Assembly (NCBI RefSeq): GCF_000471905.2
Contig: NW_006497600.1
Coordinates: forward strand, 1,837,933 to 1,901,932
Length of the DNA stretch: 64,000 nt
Direction: 5' to 3'
From: Amborella trichopoda
Taxonomy: Eukaryota > Streptophyta > Magnoliopsida > Amborellales > Amborellaceae
The notes beneath the pieces were generated by a model. That model worked only from the letters and a program-made list of their open reading frames with translations. It searched no databases and had not been told where the DNA came from. The position numbers and the translations under genes are program-made. Below are positions 25,001-40,000 of this stretch, piece by piece (positions within the stretch are counted from its first letter, which is position 1; the number at the start of each line of letters is the position of its first letter).

Positions 25001-28000
25001 TTCACTATGAAGAAAAAGAGTCTAGCACGCCATATGGGTATTGTTTTCATTTGTCCCAACTCTCCATAGCCATCAATCAATTCAATGGACAGTGTTGACC
25101 CCATGGATTACGGTTTTTCCCTAGTCCATTAGATTATAGCACAAGTTCAAAAATACGACCTAGGTGATTGAGCAGATCCCACTTCCATCTCTTCAGAAAT
25201 ATGATCCATCGGCTGTCCAATAGTAGTGAAACCCGCTGGCACTTGAGCTGGAGAATAAATGTTTGAGTTGAGTGGTCCTGTATAGACCCGGGATACAACA
25301 ATACCAGCAGAACCACCAGACGAAGCAGGCGGGGGGCCAGCAGGTGTAGCATGTGTACTCTGACTTGCATGCGATTGCATTGGAAGCCTGGTAAAATCCT
25401 GCAAAAGATACAGATGAACACAATATACGAGTGCATCACCATCTACATCACCAAACAAATAAGAAAATAATGCAGCCACCTCATAAACTCTCTGTTGCGC
25501 AGCAGAGAGGCGACCCGATTTAGGGCGAAGTGCCTCCGGTAAGCGAGCTAAGGCTCCTTGAGAGTAATTATTCGCTTCATAACCGAGCTTCCTCCGTAGA
25601 TTAAGTGCATGAACAAAAATATCATCAAGTTCTCGAAGCGCCTGTAACAATTTGCAGAGGCACTAGTAAATAGGATCAAACAAAATCAAAGAACTGAGAC
25701 TTTTCAACCATTTGTGAAGAATGCAAGATGATTACAAGAAAAGCCACCCAACTAAAACCCAAACGAAAACAAGATGAAGAAACTTATATTATATATATTG
25801 CTTCACACAAATTTCAAAAAATAAAAATAATTCTAGCTCCGTTTCATATGTGTCTTATGTTAAGGACTTTCCCTTCTCCCTCATATTATCAAACAACAAA
25901 CAAAACCATCTAGGGCAAGAACACCACATAACAGATACTCAAGGTGACTGGAGGCAATAAAGGTGAAATTTTCCTTCTAAGAGGGTAAGCTGAGATTGGA
26001 CGTTGGACATCAAGGTGGAGGGCGAAGACGCATAGTTACTGAGCCAAGGGAGCACCAAGACACAAATTTCAATTTGCATAAGCAGCAGGCAAAATGAAAA
26101 ACTAAATGACCAGGACACTAACCCCTGCCGATGATTAAAAAATGTATACAAAGTGATTACAAGGTTAAAGGGCAAAATGCTACATGCAAAAATGAAAACA
26201 CAAATAACTTAAGTACCCCTGTCTAACACAAAACCATGGAATTTCCCAGCCACAACACAAAAATGTATACAACTCCACAAAATATCCTGATTCCAAGTTG
26301 CACAATATATAAAAAAACTAATAAAGAGCTTCATGCCCCAAATCAACAACTATGCAATATAACAGTGTAAAGTTCAATCCACAAATATGCAACAAATGAA
26401 GAAATTTGCTTCAAGAATAATAAATGGGAAGCACCCACCTTCTCTACGGCAGTTTGTTCGATTATCACACAACCCAGGTCAAGGTTATCGTTAGTGACAA
26501 GCTGTACAGCTTGTTCAAGGAGTTCAGTAGTAACATAAGGCTGCAGCAACACACGCAGCTTGTTTGACATAGCAATACGAAGTGGTTCCTAGCAAAAACC
26601 AAAATAAACCCATTAGTTGTAACACAGGATCAACACTACAGACATGGCAAGTTTGAAGTTCCCTGTAAAGCTTATTGAGTTCTATGAATAGGTAAAGCTG
26701 GGTTCTAACCCACAACCACAAGGTTCAACCAACAGGTGCCTTCCAACTATGCTGTGGGTTCGAACCAGATGTCTCACATTACTGGAGCATAACTGGTTGC
26801 AAACAAATCACCCTCACTACTGAAATTACAAAACAGAGGACAACAAAGAAGAAATAGAAACAGAAAAGAAAAACCTTGCAAGTCACATGCGCTAAGCTCC
26901 CTGCTAGGCATCCTGCCATCATGTTCGCAGAATTGTGTATACGGCTCTCATCCGCTTCCAAAGCATAATCCTATCATCGCAATTAGTTAAGATCAAACAA
27001 TGCAAAGCAATCAACATGTTCTCATCTGACCAAGTAAAAAGACCAAACCTTCAACACAAGTTCTCTAGTTGTCATGCATGCAATGGTTACACTACGCTCA
27101 ACAACAGGCGACGTTATATCCCGGACAGCCTGCTCCAAGGCCACTGGTACAATTCTGTTTCAGAAGCCATCACATCAAAATCAACGTCAACCAGAAGGAA
27201 TGTCAAAAACATAATATAGGAAAATCAGAATAGCAATCACGAACCTCTGAAACTGCAACTGCAGACCCAGGGCATTAAGCTTTGGATTGACAACGATGTA
27301 GGTTCCAATATTTTGTGTTGGCATAGAAAGCTGAAAACCAGAACTTATTATAACCTTACATGACAATGTCAAATATATTGAATCCACCGGTAAGCATAGA
27401 ACACTAAAAGTCGAAAGAATACAGCATGTCAGCATCATACCTGACTAACAGGAAATGGTGTTTGTGCTGGAGAAACATGCGTTAAGGCCTGACAAGAAGG
27501 TATTCGCTCAGGCAATCCTAAAGTGCTCAGTTTGTCATCTTCTCCTAATCCACTTGGGGCAAGATGAAGAGGAGCCGTATACTGCACATCCAAGCATGTC
27601 ACCAATATATTAAGTCGCAATAACAATTAAATCATTCTAAACAACTGCCAATTATAAATTCTGAAAAAAGGTTACGAACCTGAGTTACTACACTAGAATG
27701 GCTACCAGGATGAGATGAAGTCACTGCCTCAGACTGCAGGTCCACTGAACTTAAAGAGGCAATGATTCCAGTATTGAGATCTGAAACTACTTGTGGTTGT
27801 TGGGACACACCAAGGTCCTTGTTCGAGAAATCAGGATTCCCTTCTATCTCTCGAACTCGATCTTTGAGAAGTGAAGTTGGCTTCACATCTTTCATGTCCA
27901 CACCTAAGTTTTTGAATAGCACCTGGATATTCAAATAGCCAATGAGAAACAAAAGAAGACAACAACAAAGCAATAAAGAAAAATAGGAAAATAACAAGTG

Positions 28001-31000
28001 ACCTAGTGATGCTAGCATTGCATCCACAGGTTTGGGAAAGAAATATGAAAATATAAAACAAAATCAAAAGAGGCGATTGATACTTCAATATCAAACTTAA
28101 GGTTCATCTTCAGGTTTGGCAATGCATAGATTTCGGAAAGTAGACTAAGGATGCCCATTGTCCATGGATTGGGAGGCTGGTAAGCTAAACTAGATTGGCA
28201 GGGCTCCAGTATCTACACCAAAAGATAAGATATATGAGACTCTCAATATGCCAAAAACATGGGAAGATAATTCAATGCAGAACAGCCAAGACACCATTTA
28301 TTACCTTTGATGTGAATGGAATCACTGCAATCATCAATCCCTTTTCATATGCCTGGCCAGAAAAAATTACAATTAGCATAAGATCAATAATAGAAACTAT
28401 TTCAACGCAATAATGATTAAGTCTAACAAACTCCCATAAATGCATTTTAAAAAGTTATGTATGTATACTTGATTTATGCACTTACATATACCCTTATGTA
28501 GATAATTGTTCATGTAAAAGTATCAAGTACTAGTAACAAAATTTAACAAGTGCCATGAGAAGGAAGAAGCATTGAAGCATCCGACATTAGGATACATACC
28601 AAACACACATCAAGCAACAAAAAGCATAAGGTTAAGACCTCCCCTAACCAAACTAACCTGTGCAAGCCACTGTAAGCCAAAGGCTTAATTTTTTGAAGCA
28701 AACTGGAGCACCTCTAGACTTGCTAATGTGGCTAGAAAATAGATTTTAACAAAAACTGCATTCCTACAAGGAAAGGGACAGTAGGGTTGTTTAGGTAAAG
28801 AAGAAATCTGGATAAGGTTAAGAGAAAGTTGATGGGGTCAAAGGGGTTGATTAATAAAGGAAATGGAAATCGGAATCAAAAGGAGCACTCTAGTCAGCTT
28901 CATTATATACTGAGGCAATTTGGAGGATATGTAAGGAAAGGAACAAACAAAGGACATTTTCTTTGTGCTGGACACATATTGGGTAATTGTGAAGCACTAG
29001 GATGTGACGATTGTCTAGATGTGACACTGAGTTAGGACAAACCAACGAAGACAGGTGGAAGGTGTGATAGCAAAATGATTTAGAAGAACGGATTGGGGCG
29101 ATCTGATTCTGAGGCTCATGAGCTACGACTTCTAACTCTTCAGTTGGGTTGATAGATCTACTCCACCTTCAGGAACATTAAAACAATTTAAGAGAGTCGA
29201 GATGGAAAACTGAGATGGCAGCTTTTTGACCCAATCGTTCAAGATGGAATAAGAGAGCATTAACTTATTTCTGAAAAACGTTCTGGAGTTGAAGACTCTT
29301 CCTAGAACGGAACCTCAAACACTCTTTATGGGTTAGGATTCACAAAGGTGCTTTCTTCAAATCTGAGATTAATAGTAGTGACTCTCAATTTGTTATTATC
29401 TCATAGAGGAGACACCTCAACTACGGAGGCTCGATAGCATATCGGAGAAAAACTATGACCTTCCAAGCCCTGAAAGAATATTTGAAGTGGGTCATGCACC
29501 AATGCAGAGCAACCTTGATGTTATGTTCCACAGATTTTTCTGTTAGGGTGACATACCTGTGTCGAACAAACATCCACACATAAAACAACAGAGAATCTTT
29601 TAATTTCTTCATGTTCAACAACTATTGACTATATCATTGGTTTAGACTTCGACCTTCTCTTTTGCTTAGTGGGCATATTTGCACTTTGAAAAGCATATGA
29701 ATCAAGCAAGTCATAATTGAGTTTATAGGCTGCCAGTCATCATGAAACAGACTAGGGAAAATATCATTTAAGGACTAAAACTCCCGTACAAAATCATTTA
29801 AGAGGTCAGAACATCCCAGTTGACATTAGAGGGTACACTTTTAATTTTCATTTCGCGAAGGTGCCGGCTCAAAAATATCTTCAAAACCAAATTTCCCATA
29901 TTTAAGGCCAGGAACAATGAACAAGCAAGGGCATTTAAGTAATTTGACCCACCCCAACCAAACGTCGGGAGTACCGAAGAGTGTTCAGGGCAGGTCAAAT
30001 AACAGGGTGGATTGTATTTATTGACATGCCCCTCTTGCTCAAGGTTCCCAACCCTGAATAGGGGCAATTTGGGCATTTTTAAATATATATTTTTAAGAGG
30101 TCCTTGAGCGAAATGAAAATCAATGGTAACTCTCTAATGCAAGTTGGGAACTTTGGATCCCCTTAATGATTTACAAGGGATTTTGACCCTTTTTAATTTC
30201 CCAATAGAAAAATATAACTAGTGTTGGATTTTGTTCTCTCTTTATATTATAGTCGAGTTTGCCAAATCTTGTTCTTCGTGGAAGCTTCGTGGAAGGGGGA
30301 TTCCAATGCCTCGTACACGTGTTTGACACTAACACAAGTATCCATGTCAATGCAACAAAGGATGGCTTTAGGCATTTCAAGAGGGTTCAGTTATGGGATT
30401 TCTTACAGCTTCAAGTTAGTCTTATCTATTATATATTTTGTGAATAAGATTAATCAAACGACAAAATTGAACAAGGTAAAGTAATCCAAACACCATGAGA
30501 GATGAACTCTTTAACATTGTATCCGCTTTTGATATAATTTCAAAATACCTATTGAAAGACACATGATCGTGAGATAGAAGAATTACAATGGGTAAAATGT
30601 TGAAGAATCCATCTCTTATGGGTATCTTGATAAATTTCCCCAAGAAACAAAAAGGAAATATGCATTCCATAAGTGAAGAAAATGAAAGCATCTATATAGT
30701 ATACAACCAAGGATCGCCCAAAAAATAAAAATTCTCGACATCACCACATGACACGTAACATAACACACTTAAAGAACCTATTAAAAATGAGCTTTATGAC
30801 ATTAAATAGTGAAGGGAAGCCATGTAAAATGGGAAAAGTGCAATATTTACCATAAAAGTATTTAAGAAAATAAAGATGTAAAACACTTGGGCATCAAGAA
30901 AGTGATTTCATGGACGAAAATTGGCATGACCACCAAATAGATAAAAAAATTGAAGGATACATAAGTGAAGGCCTAATACAACATAAATCAGGAATACCTT

Positions 31001-34000
31001 TTAGTTTTTACAGCAGTTTTCATCATCGGAGTCAACAGCAATGTACAAAAATTCGACCACCCGACTATGTGGATGCCCAGGCAGCCTGTTTCTCAAACTG
31101 CCTAGGCGGGGAGGGAATGGTGTGTGGGGGGGGGGGCTGTTTGTTCAAGTGGACTTCTTTAAGGCACCTGCCTAGGTGGGTCTGGGTGCCCACCTCCTTA
31201 ATTTAAATTAGTGCGAGAGATTTGGCTCTATGGAGAGAGATTTTTTATTGTTTGTACTTCTGTTCATTTATTTTAGAAAGAAAAAGTATATATATATAAC
31301 AAAATACCCCAGGGCTGCCCAGGTATCTTGGCACCCGCCTAGGCGGCCACCACTGCCTTCTTGAACATAGGTCAGCATATAAGAGAAACACACACACACA
31401 CACCAAAAAAAAAGGCATCCGGTAGAGCACCTACAAAAGGAAATACCTCAATAATTAGGACTTTTGGATCAATTTCCTTGGCCCGCAATGCTTGATTTCT
31501 CCCAATGGTGAACTTTCCCAGCCAGCTACCTAGATTTTTTAGTAGAGACCTCTCCTCCGAACTTGATTTTATAAGCTCAGACCTCAACAAAACCTGTGAA
31601 TACACAGTTGAAAACAATACTTGTGATTACTAAAGAACAAATGGAGGTGTTCTGCAACCAGAAAGTTGAGTAATCAAATAAAATTAAGGCACCTTGCAAT
31701 TCTCATAAGTAGCTTTCACGATCTCCTTATTCAATGCTTTTGAATTAACCTTGTCTAAGAACTTCAAGTACAAATCATGGAAATTTGGCTCAATACTTGC
31801 CCTGTGAACAAATAAAAAAAATACTTTAGACCAAAAAATAATTCTCAACACAATGAAAGAGCCATATGTTTATCATATCACATGTCAGAAGGGGGATAAG
31901 GGAATGCTTCTACACACCTTTTCATCACCATATACTGTGCAAACCATGGATAGTACTTCTCATCTAAGACGTCCGTAAATTCATTTGATTTAGCCTCCAT
32001 GTTAGCAGCAGAAATATTATTTATCATAAATAATATCTTGTCTTGAACTTCTGAAGCAGGAGCCTGCAGTCCAAACATTGGACAGAATGAAAGCGGCATC
32101 CAAAGTTACACACCATCAGATAAAGAACTGTCGCAATTGTAAGACATAGGAAAGATAATTGATAAGATACCTCTATTGGAACCTCCCGTCTTTCAGCAGC
32201 CGCAACTAGTGTTTCGATGTTCAGAGCAGCCCCAAAACCTGCTGTTCACAAATGCAGTCTAAGAACACCTTATCACAGTAGACTAAGCAAAAATTACAGT
32301 ATAAAAGAAACCAGTGTTAAATATTTACCTAACGAATCACAGTGTCCAAAACATATTGAAGTGTGGAACACCCCAGCGTAAAAAAAAGATATGGCATGAC
32401 ACCTCCATACATGAATAATTTTAAGTAAAATAGGAGAAAGTTCATAGAAGGCATCACCTTACAGGTGCACCTTAAAATCCCAACGACAAAAGTTGTTTTG
32501 ATGTTCAAAAACCCTCAAATTGATCATCACAACCAGGAGATGCATAGATATTGAAAAAGAAAAAAAATACTTGTCAAGTCCTAAAAATACTGCCTCTTGT
32601 AATATATTATCTAGTCTATTTTCAAGTATTTATGGATCTGCTCAATCTAAACAATTTTGGAGCCTTAAATTTTATAATTTGTGGGGAAAATATATATATA
32701 TTTAGACCAACATAAGCGTTTCTCGCACCGAAACTCCATCTATCAATAGAATTCGGGGTGCACCTTACTTTGTTTAAGGTTGACACCCTTGTAAACTGCA
32801 CACAATAAAAATATCACAGGTTTTCGATATAAATAATAAAACATTGTGAAAAAACTACTGATCAACTGGAGGAGTGGTAATACAAAAGGTACATTCAAGA
32901 GGTCTGGATTCAACCGTGCTTGCTTGCAAGCTTTTGTTCTTATATACACTCCCAGTGTCCAAAGTTATCAACACGAGTCGCCTTTGTCGAAACATGTCGA
33001 CACAGGACCCCAGCCCTACTCTTAAAGTGTTGCGTAGCAGTGCAAGCCAATATAAATGTCTACCGGTTGAACTAAATAATCCCAAGAGCCCAGAAATTGG
33101 GCTAAAAAGTGATCTAAAGATCTCAGAATTCTCTAAAGGATACCTCATATTCAGCACATTACCTGCAGATGTCACTCGAGAAGGGCGCGGAAATCCTGGA
33201 GAAGACAACAGTGGAGTAGGCCCAGAGGCAGGCTGCTGAGGAGGCACTGTTGGAGAGGCCTGAACGCCAGTTGGTTTCTGGGTTACATAACAAGAAGGGA
33301 CAGTGCAACCATATGGTTTAAATAAACTAGTTTAAAAATTTTAAATTTCTTTGACATGTGAATTTATAATCATACCCTTTGACTGATAGCTATATCAATG
33401 TGACTCGAAATTGCTGCTGGCTGTCCAGAAGAAGGTAGAAGTGGCTTTGGATAGTTAACTGAAGAAATTGGTGATTTATGCCTATCATCAAGGAAACCCT
33501 GGTGTCTCTGTTGGAGCTGGAGCGGAGAAGAAATTTGTGGCCCAGAACCTAAATGCCATGACGCTTCAGATGCCTGTAAAACCCATTGATTGCTCATAAT
33601 CCAATGCAACCAACAATTTCGAAAGCACCCCATTATATAGGCCATACAAAAGCACATTCAAGCTAACACATCACACTTAAGCGTATATATTGAGAAGTCA
33701 TAGAAGGAAAGATGAAATTTGAATAAAAAAGTCGAGTGCTTTAATTTACAATGGTAACTTACAAAGAAAAGAACAAAAATAAAAAAGATATGAATTATTG
33801 CGTGATGACCAAAATCAAACGTGGGAAAACCACAGTTAGATTTGAGTAGAAACTGCAAAATATCAAGTCAAGCAAATCTACAAAAAATTTCTAAAAGTCA
33901 TAGAGTTGAGTAAGAATGCTCTTGAAAGACACATACATAGCAATGAGGATCCTTTTCCACATTCAAGAACATCGATAGTGCCCATAGAATCAACAGTAAT

Positions 34001-37000
34001 AGGAATCATTTATTGATTGTTCTGGATGTCCAGACTTATTCACTGGAAAAATTATGAACAGTGCAACAAACCCTGAAGTGGCCTAGGAAAACACTAGAAC
34101 CTCGTCTTGTATCTTCCTCTTCTATCATGTATCAGAAAATGCAGACAACCTAACATGAAGAGATCATTTCCAATTCAGATCACTTCATGCATGCAACACA
34201 TGACTAAGGACCAATTTGAGTAGACCAGACAATAATAAGGTATAGAAGCAATGGATAAAAGCAAGAAGCAAAATCCATATTAATATACAACAGTAGCATA
34301 TATCAAAAACAGATGACATTTCCTTTTCAGTTTATGTTTGACACATTACAGGTAGAAAGTCATTTCTCAAGGTAATTAGCAGTGTTCCAAAACTCGGCTC
34401 GAGTGGTTCAACCGGCCACCTGCTGGGTCCCAGTTGACTAAGCAAATTGACCGACCGTGACCGGTATGAAAGACAGCCATCCCTGAGCTAATAAAAAATT
34501 CCCAAGAAATATTCAAAAAGGTTCAAAAATCTAATTTATAGTCGGTTTGTGGGAAAATACTCACATTCATTTCACAATGAAAAATGCGGTAAATATCAAT
34601 AGCCACATTCATATTTTTTTCAGAGAAAGTTAACTTTTGTATTGCTGTAGAGTGTTAGAGTACAAAAGAGGGGTCCGAGTGTACCCACAAGTCGGATCTC
34701 TCGGTCAAAAAATAGGTCAAGAGACCCCGTACAAAAAATTGGGCTTATAGACCTCTGATTACAAAAGATATACTTACTTGAGTCACAAAAAAAAAAAAAA
34801 AAAAATTCACAATCATATTATGGATTAAATATCAATGTCACATTCAAATGAACTAAAACATGCAATATAAAGAAAGTAACCTCATAATCATCCTGACTAC
34901 CCCACCGCAGATTGAGGAATGTGAATTGGGGGGGGAGGGGTCAAGGTCAAGAGAGATGAATCATAAACAATGTTTAACTATTAATTACCCAAAAACAAAA
35001 GTTCTGTAATAAGAAAATATGAAAAATCAAACTTTTTTTTCAAAATAATGAAACCAAACAAATAAAAAATGTACGTATTCAAAATACGGGATAAAACAAC
35101 AAAGTAACATTTTTTAAATCATTCAACATAATATTTACATAATATATACAAGAACCCCAAAAAATATTAAAAATAAAACTTACAAAAATAAATTTCTGGA
35201 GGCATATTTTTAGAAAACTAGAGAAGTGAGAAGGAGATAGCAAACTAGAACAAGAGAAGTGAACAAGAAAAAATCGATTTCACAAGAAATCAAGGAGAAA
35301 AAAACTATTTGAATCAATCCCAACACAATCCAGTGCAGAAACCCTAAAATAAGTTGAATATAACAATTAGTTATTTACAGTAAAATAAATTTTATTAAAT
35401 AATTTGAGGCAATTCTTCAGAGAAATAACTACAAAAAGAAAAGAATCAAATCCGTTTAAAACTAAAGGAAAAATTAAAAATTATCCAAATCCATATTAAT
35501 AAAATTGAAACAAAAACCCCCAACAAATTCAACATCATAAATTCAAAAATTATATTTTTACAAAAAATTGAGCTGTTTTTAATAAAATATAGAATTGATA
35601 AAAAGAGATCAATTCCATAATACATTAGGAAAAATATAACAGAAAATTTATCTAGGTCCCTTCCTAATCAGCTTACTCAGCAAAAATTCGGATTATATGG
35701 AAACTTCATGCAACTTTTACAGGAAAACCATAAAGCAATCCAAAAACAATTCAATTAAATACAAATCAATCTTTAAAAAATCATGTAGCATTGATCAATC
35801 CTTAGAGTTTCTAGATAAAAATCCTTGGATAAATTGTTCTTTGAATTCCAAAAGCCATCGCATCTTAAATCTCAACTTCAGAGATGAATAAGCCCAATAA
35901 ATTTGTATAGGGTGTTGTTAGAGAGATCAAATTTGAATTTTCAAGTTGTTTTGTTTACATTTTATAGAGAAATTAACAGAAAGGCGGACAGGCTTTTTTG
36001 GGCAAAAAAATACAAGGTTTCTTGAACAGAACCTCCTTTGGATCCAAATTTGGCAGATTCTTGCTGAATTTTGATCCATTGACAGTCTTACCCAGACAAA
36101 CTTCTCTCTCATATCGCGTGTCTCAACTGTGTCAACACAGACATTTTGACATGCCCAGACACATGCCTGAATCGTAGCTTGTATGTGTCAGGTGCCACAG
36201 TCTGTCTGATATTGAGATTTTAGACCTGTGCTATCGATATTTTATTTTATATAAAAGGTAGCTCATTTGAGGGGTTTCAACCAATGACTATTTTAGATGG
36301 TGTTAAAATTGACAGTGACCGAGTCATCCATTTAAAGTTTGTATAACTTTGAAAGATATATTACTTATATATTGTCAAAAAAACAAAAGATATATTCCTT
36401 ATATGTTGGCTAAGTGTAAACACTAACAATGTTACCCCGACTGAATAGAACCTGGTGTGGCATGTCTACACCTGTCGCCACTTAGAACATGGCGACACAG
36501 CTAAGACACATGACCGTACGTACCTATCTTCCTTGCAGTGATGCCTCAGTCCCACCGGGACATACCCGCAGCTAAGGTAAGACCAGTTGCTTATGAAACA
36601 TATTTAGTTGATGGTCAAATCTCAAAAGAGAGTAAAGGCTAACTGGCTACCGCTACGCCCTAGAAAGACTGAGCCCGACGAATCTTGCATAGCCAGATGG
36701 CCAGCCAACCACTCAGATAACTGGAAGTCCAATTCCAAACATCAATTAGGACGGGTAAGTGGGATCCACCGCAGCTCCCCTATTCCTCAGCCAATATTGG
36801 GCAGAATAGAGGAGCAATGTACGGCGGAAAGCTTCTCCCCTCCCACCAATTGTCTTTTGAAAAGGCTCAACAATGGAGTGCACTACCACACACGTAGGCT
36901 TTTGTAATCGCTGACTAAAGCATGAGAGCCGGAAGGAGTCTCAAACTTAACACCTACTGCATGGAATGGAGGAGAGAAGACTACTTACTATTGGCTCTGC

Positions 37001-40000
37001 AATTTGCGGAGTTGATAGCCATCATGCTAGGTAACAGTGATCCACCAGCGTTAGGCTCAGGACAGATTCCCGCTCTGGTAACAGGCTAATAGATCAGCTG
37101 TTTAGTAGAGGCAGTCACGCCTAGGCAGATTGTAGGCAGAGCAGCCGACTTTTTTATCATTGGATGATATCAGAACAGTGTCGGCACTTCAAATAGAAGT
37201 TTCTACCTTCTATCATAAAATGGGTAGAGGTCTAGATCGTAGAGGAGCTATTTAACCTTCACCAATGCTGGGGTTCAATTCCTGTGGCTTGTAACCTTAA
37301 TCCTTTTTTTTCTCAAAATTTTAATTATATAACAAAAGCACAATAACAAAGTGCTTGTAGCAGAAATGGAACCCCATCCAACTTCCCCATGAGTAACTTG
37401 TACCATTACGCTATCGTTGTTTGTATGTAATAAACAATGTTCAATAAGTCGAAGGCGGCCGCCTAGGCGGTGGGGGGGCTAGGCCTCCTAGGCGCTAAGG
37501 CGGCTGCCTAGGTGGGCGCCTAGACCCAAAAAAAGCCATTTTTTTTTTTTAAATCTGGATCCCCCACACCTCCCCCCAATTTTATTATATATAAAATTGT
37601 CTTTTTATTGTTTAGCAAGTAAGTTTTGTATGTATTGGCTTCTTATTACAAATAGGAAGTGACATTGAACCTTTAATGTATTGGCCTCTTATTAAACCAA
37701 AAAATAAATCTAGGCATTACATACACAATAAAATTGCAATGATATAACACAGAATAGAAAAGAACATCACACATGCAATTATTTAATAAGAATTAAGCAA
37801 ATATTAAACTAACTAATAAAATAATTATGCTTTATGAATCATACATCGAGAAAACACATTACACATACAATTATTTAATAAGAAATTAAGAATTAAGCAA
37901 TTATTAAACTAACTAATAAAATAATAATCCAAATAGACAATAAAATATCAAATATATATCACAAAATATCAAAGAAAAAATACAAATAGCAAAAAATAAC
38001 ATCACTTGAAAATAGACATTAAGGGAAAAAATTACAAAACCTAATGATGAAAACTATTGAAATATACCAACCTCCTTGAAGTGGACTCGATTTCGGACCA
38101 AACCGAAATATTTGGGATCCCAAATCTCCTTTTTTACAACCCCTATAAGCCTCAAAAAGATTGGGGTTGAATATCCTTTAATATTGTGACCATTTGAGGA
38201 TTTCGAAAAAAAAATTCGATCTCTCAAAAAATCTTCAAATCTAGTTTTTCTTAAGTTGTTTCTCACTCTAAAGCTAACTAAAATTGTCTTCAGTGGCAAG
38301 AATGACCCCCCAAACCCTTATCCCCCCTTTTAAGGGGGTAAAATGACTTTTTTTGCCCCCTCCCAACAGCCTAGGCGGGCACCTAGTTCTGGCGCCTAAT
38401 AGTGACCGCTTTAAGAACGCCTAGGTGTTTTCTCCAGAAAGCTGCCTAAGCAATCAGGCGGCCGACTTTCTGAACATTGGAAATAAATGAAAAGTATAAT
38501 TACATATTGATATAATATTTTGGTGGTTGTTAAAACATACATCATGCTTCAAACCCTACCACCTTGGTGTGAGCCATGAGCACTACCACATCTCCATTCA
38601 CATTTGTCGTTATAAATTGGAATATATTAATTCAAATACATTATTTTCGACGTCAACGCAAAGTAAGAACTTTGGGGGGATGCTCTAAAATCTAAAGATT
38701 TTAAAATTAGATGGATTAAGAAGAAATGGGATGCAAGTTTAGCAATAATAGGAGTAGAAACGAGGAATTAATTAAGATTGATGGCCAAAAAGAACTCAAG
38801 AGATTATTTTCGACATCTTGGGCCTATCCATGAGAATGGAGTGATTGAGGAAGATGTCACCCATAGAAATTAGAGCTAGGTGGATGAAGTGGAGATATGC
38901 TTCTGGAGTCATATCTCATCGTACCATACCAATGAAACTGATGAGGTAGTTCTATAGGACAATTGTAAGACCAGCCACGCCTTCATGGGAAGGACTGTTG
39001 GGCAGTAAAGAAACAACATATCTATAGAATGAGTATAGCCGAGATCATGATATTAAGATGAATGATTGGCAAGACAAGAAAGAATAGAATTCAGAATGAA
39101 TACATCCAAGAGAACTTAAGGGTAGCTCCAATAGGTGATAGGATAAGGGAAAGTAGACTTAGGTGGTCTGGCCATATGCAAGGTTGACCTAGAATAATAC
39201 CAGTTGGGAGGGGTGATTTGCTTCAAGAGGAAGGATCTAAAAAGGCAAAAGGAAGACCTAAAAGGACATGGATGGAAGTAGTGAAAATACATGGTGACTT
39301 CTAGTCTGACTAACTGTATGGCCCTTGATAGAACAAAATGGTGGAACAAGACTTGTGTAGCCAACCCCAAATAGTTGGGATAAGGCTCGTGATGATGAAT
39401 TAAAATACATTATCTTATCTATGAAAAATAGATGTACGGATATACCTCTCCGTACTAAATTTTTAGGCCGACAAGGTAGACACCGACACCCATGTCAATG
39501 TCCATGTAACACCAACCACTAAACAAAGTACAATGCCAAAAATCCTAAATTGTACATTTATTACACAAAAAGTAACAAAATCAAAAAATTTATCTATTAT
39601 CCGACATCTTCATCATCGTCAAAGCCTTTTCCCAACTAATTAGGGCCGGCATGTATAAAGATATATATGCGACATGTATAAGCATATATATGATATGTAT
39701 AAACATATAAATGACATGTAAAAACATATATATCTAATATCCGACATGTATAAACATATAAATGACATGTATAAACATATATATCTAATATCCAACATGT
39801 ATAAACATATAAATGACATGTATAAACATATATATCTAATATCCGACATGTATAAACATATATATATATATATATATATATGCAAGCCGTTTGATGCATA
39901 AAACTCTTATAATGCAAGACCTTTAATGTATGGGCAATTGTGCATGCTTACTTTATAAAAAAAATTAATATTTACTGTCATGTTTATATGGCTCATAAAG

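Larger units (their letters stand above)
28353..31446. other. NOT1 intron 20 (3.1 kb)
   Basis: Holds a MITE (29818-30152) and a GCCTAGGCGG-type element (31078-31370). The rest, including 28760-29640 with several short open frames, is not recognised. Confidence 0.6.

Noticed and set aside
25147-25650. A 167-codon minus-strand open frame as a separate gene
   Set aside because: It is NOT1 exons 29 and 30 read through the short intron between them, which happens to be open in this frame.
26692-26788. A functional tRNA gene
   Set aside because: Box-like motifs are present, but the arms do not pair as a cloverleaf; a SINE head is more likely.
36608-36907. 99-codon plus-strand open frame
   Set aside because: It sits in the mitochondrial-like block and has no recognisable domain; likely an incidental organelle-DNA frame.
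39655-39880. CRISPR-like array
   Set aside because: The repeats are contiguous with no unique spacers, and the context is a plant intron.
39636-39917. Cysteine/tyrosine-rich small protein
   Set aside because: It is a direct read-through of the AT-rich minisatellite, in two frames at once.
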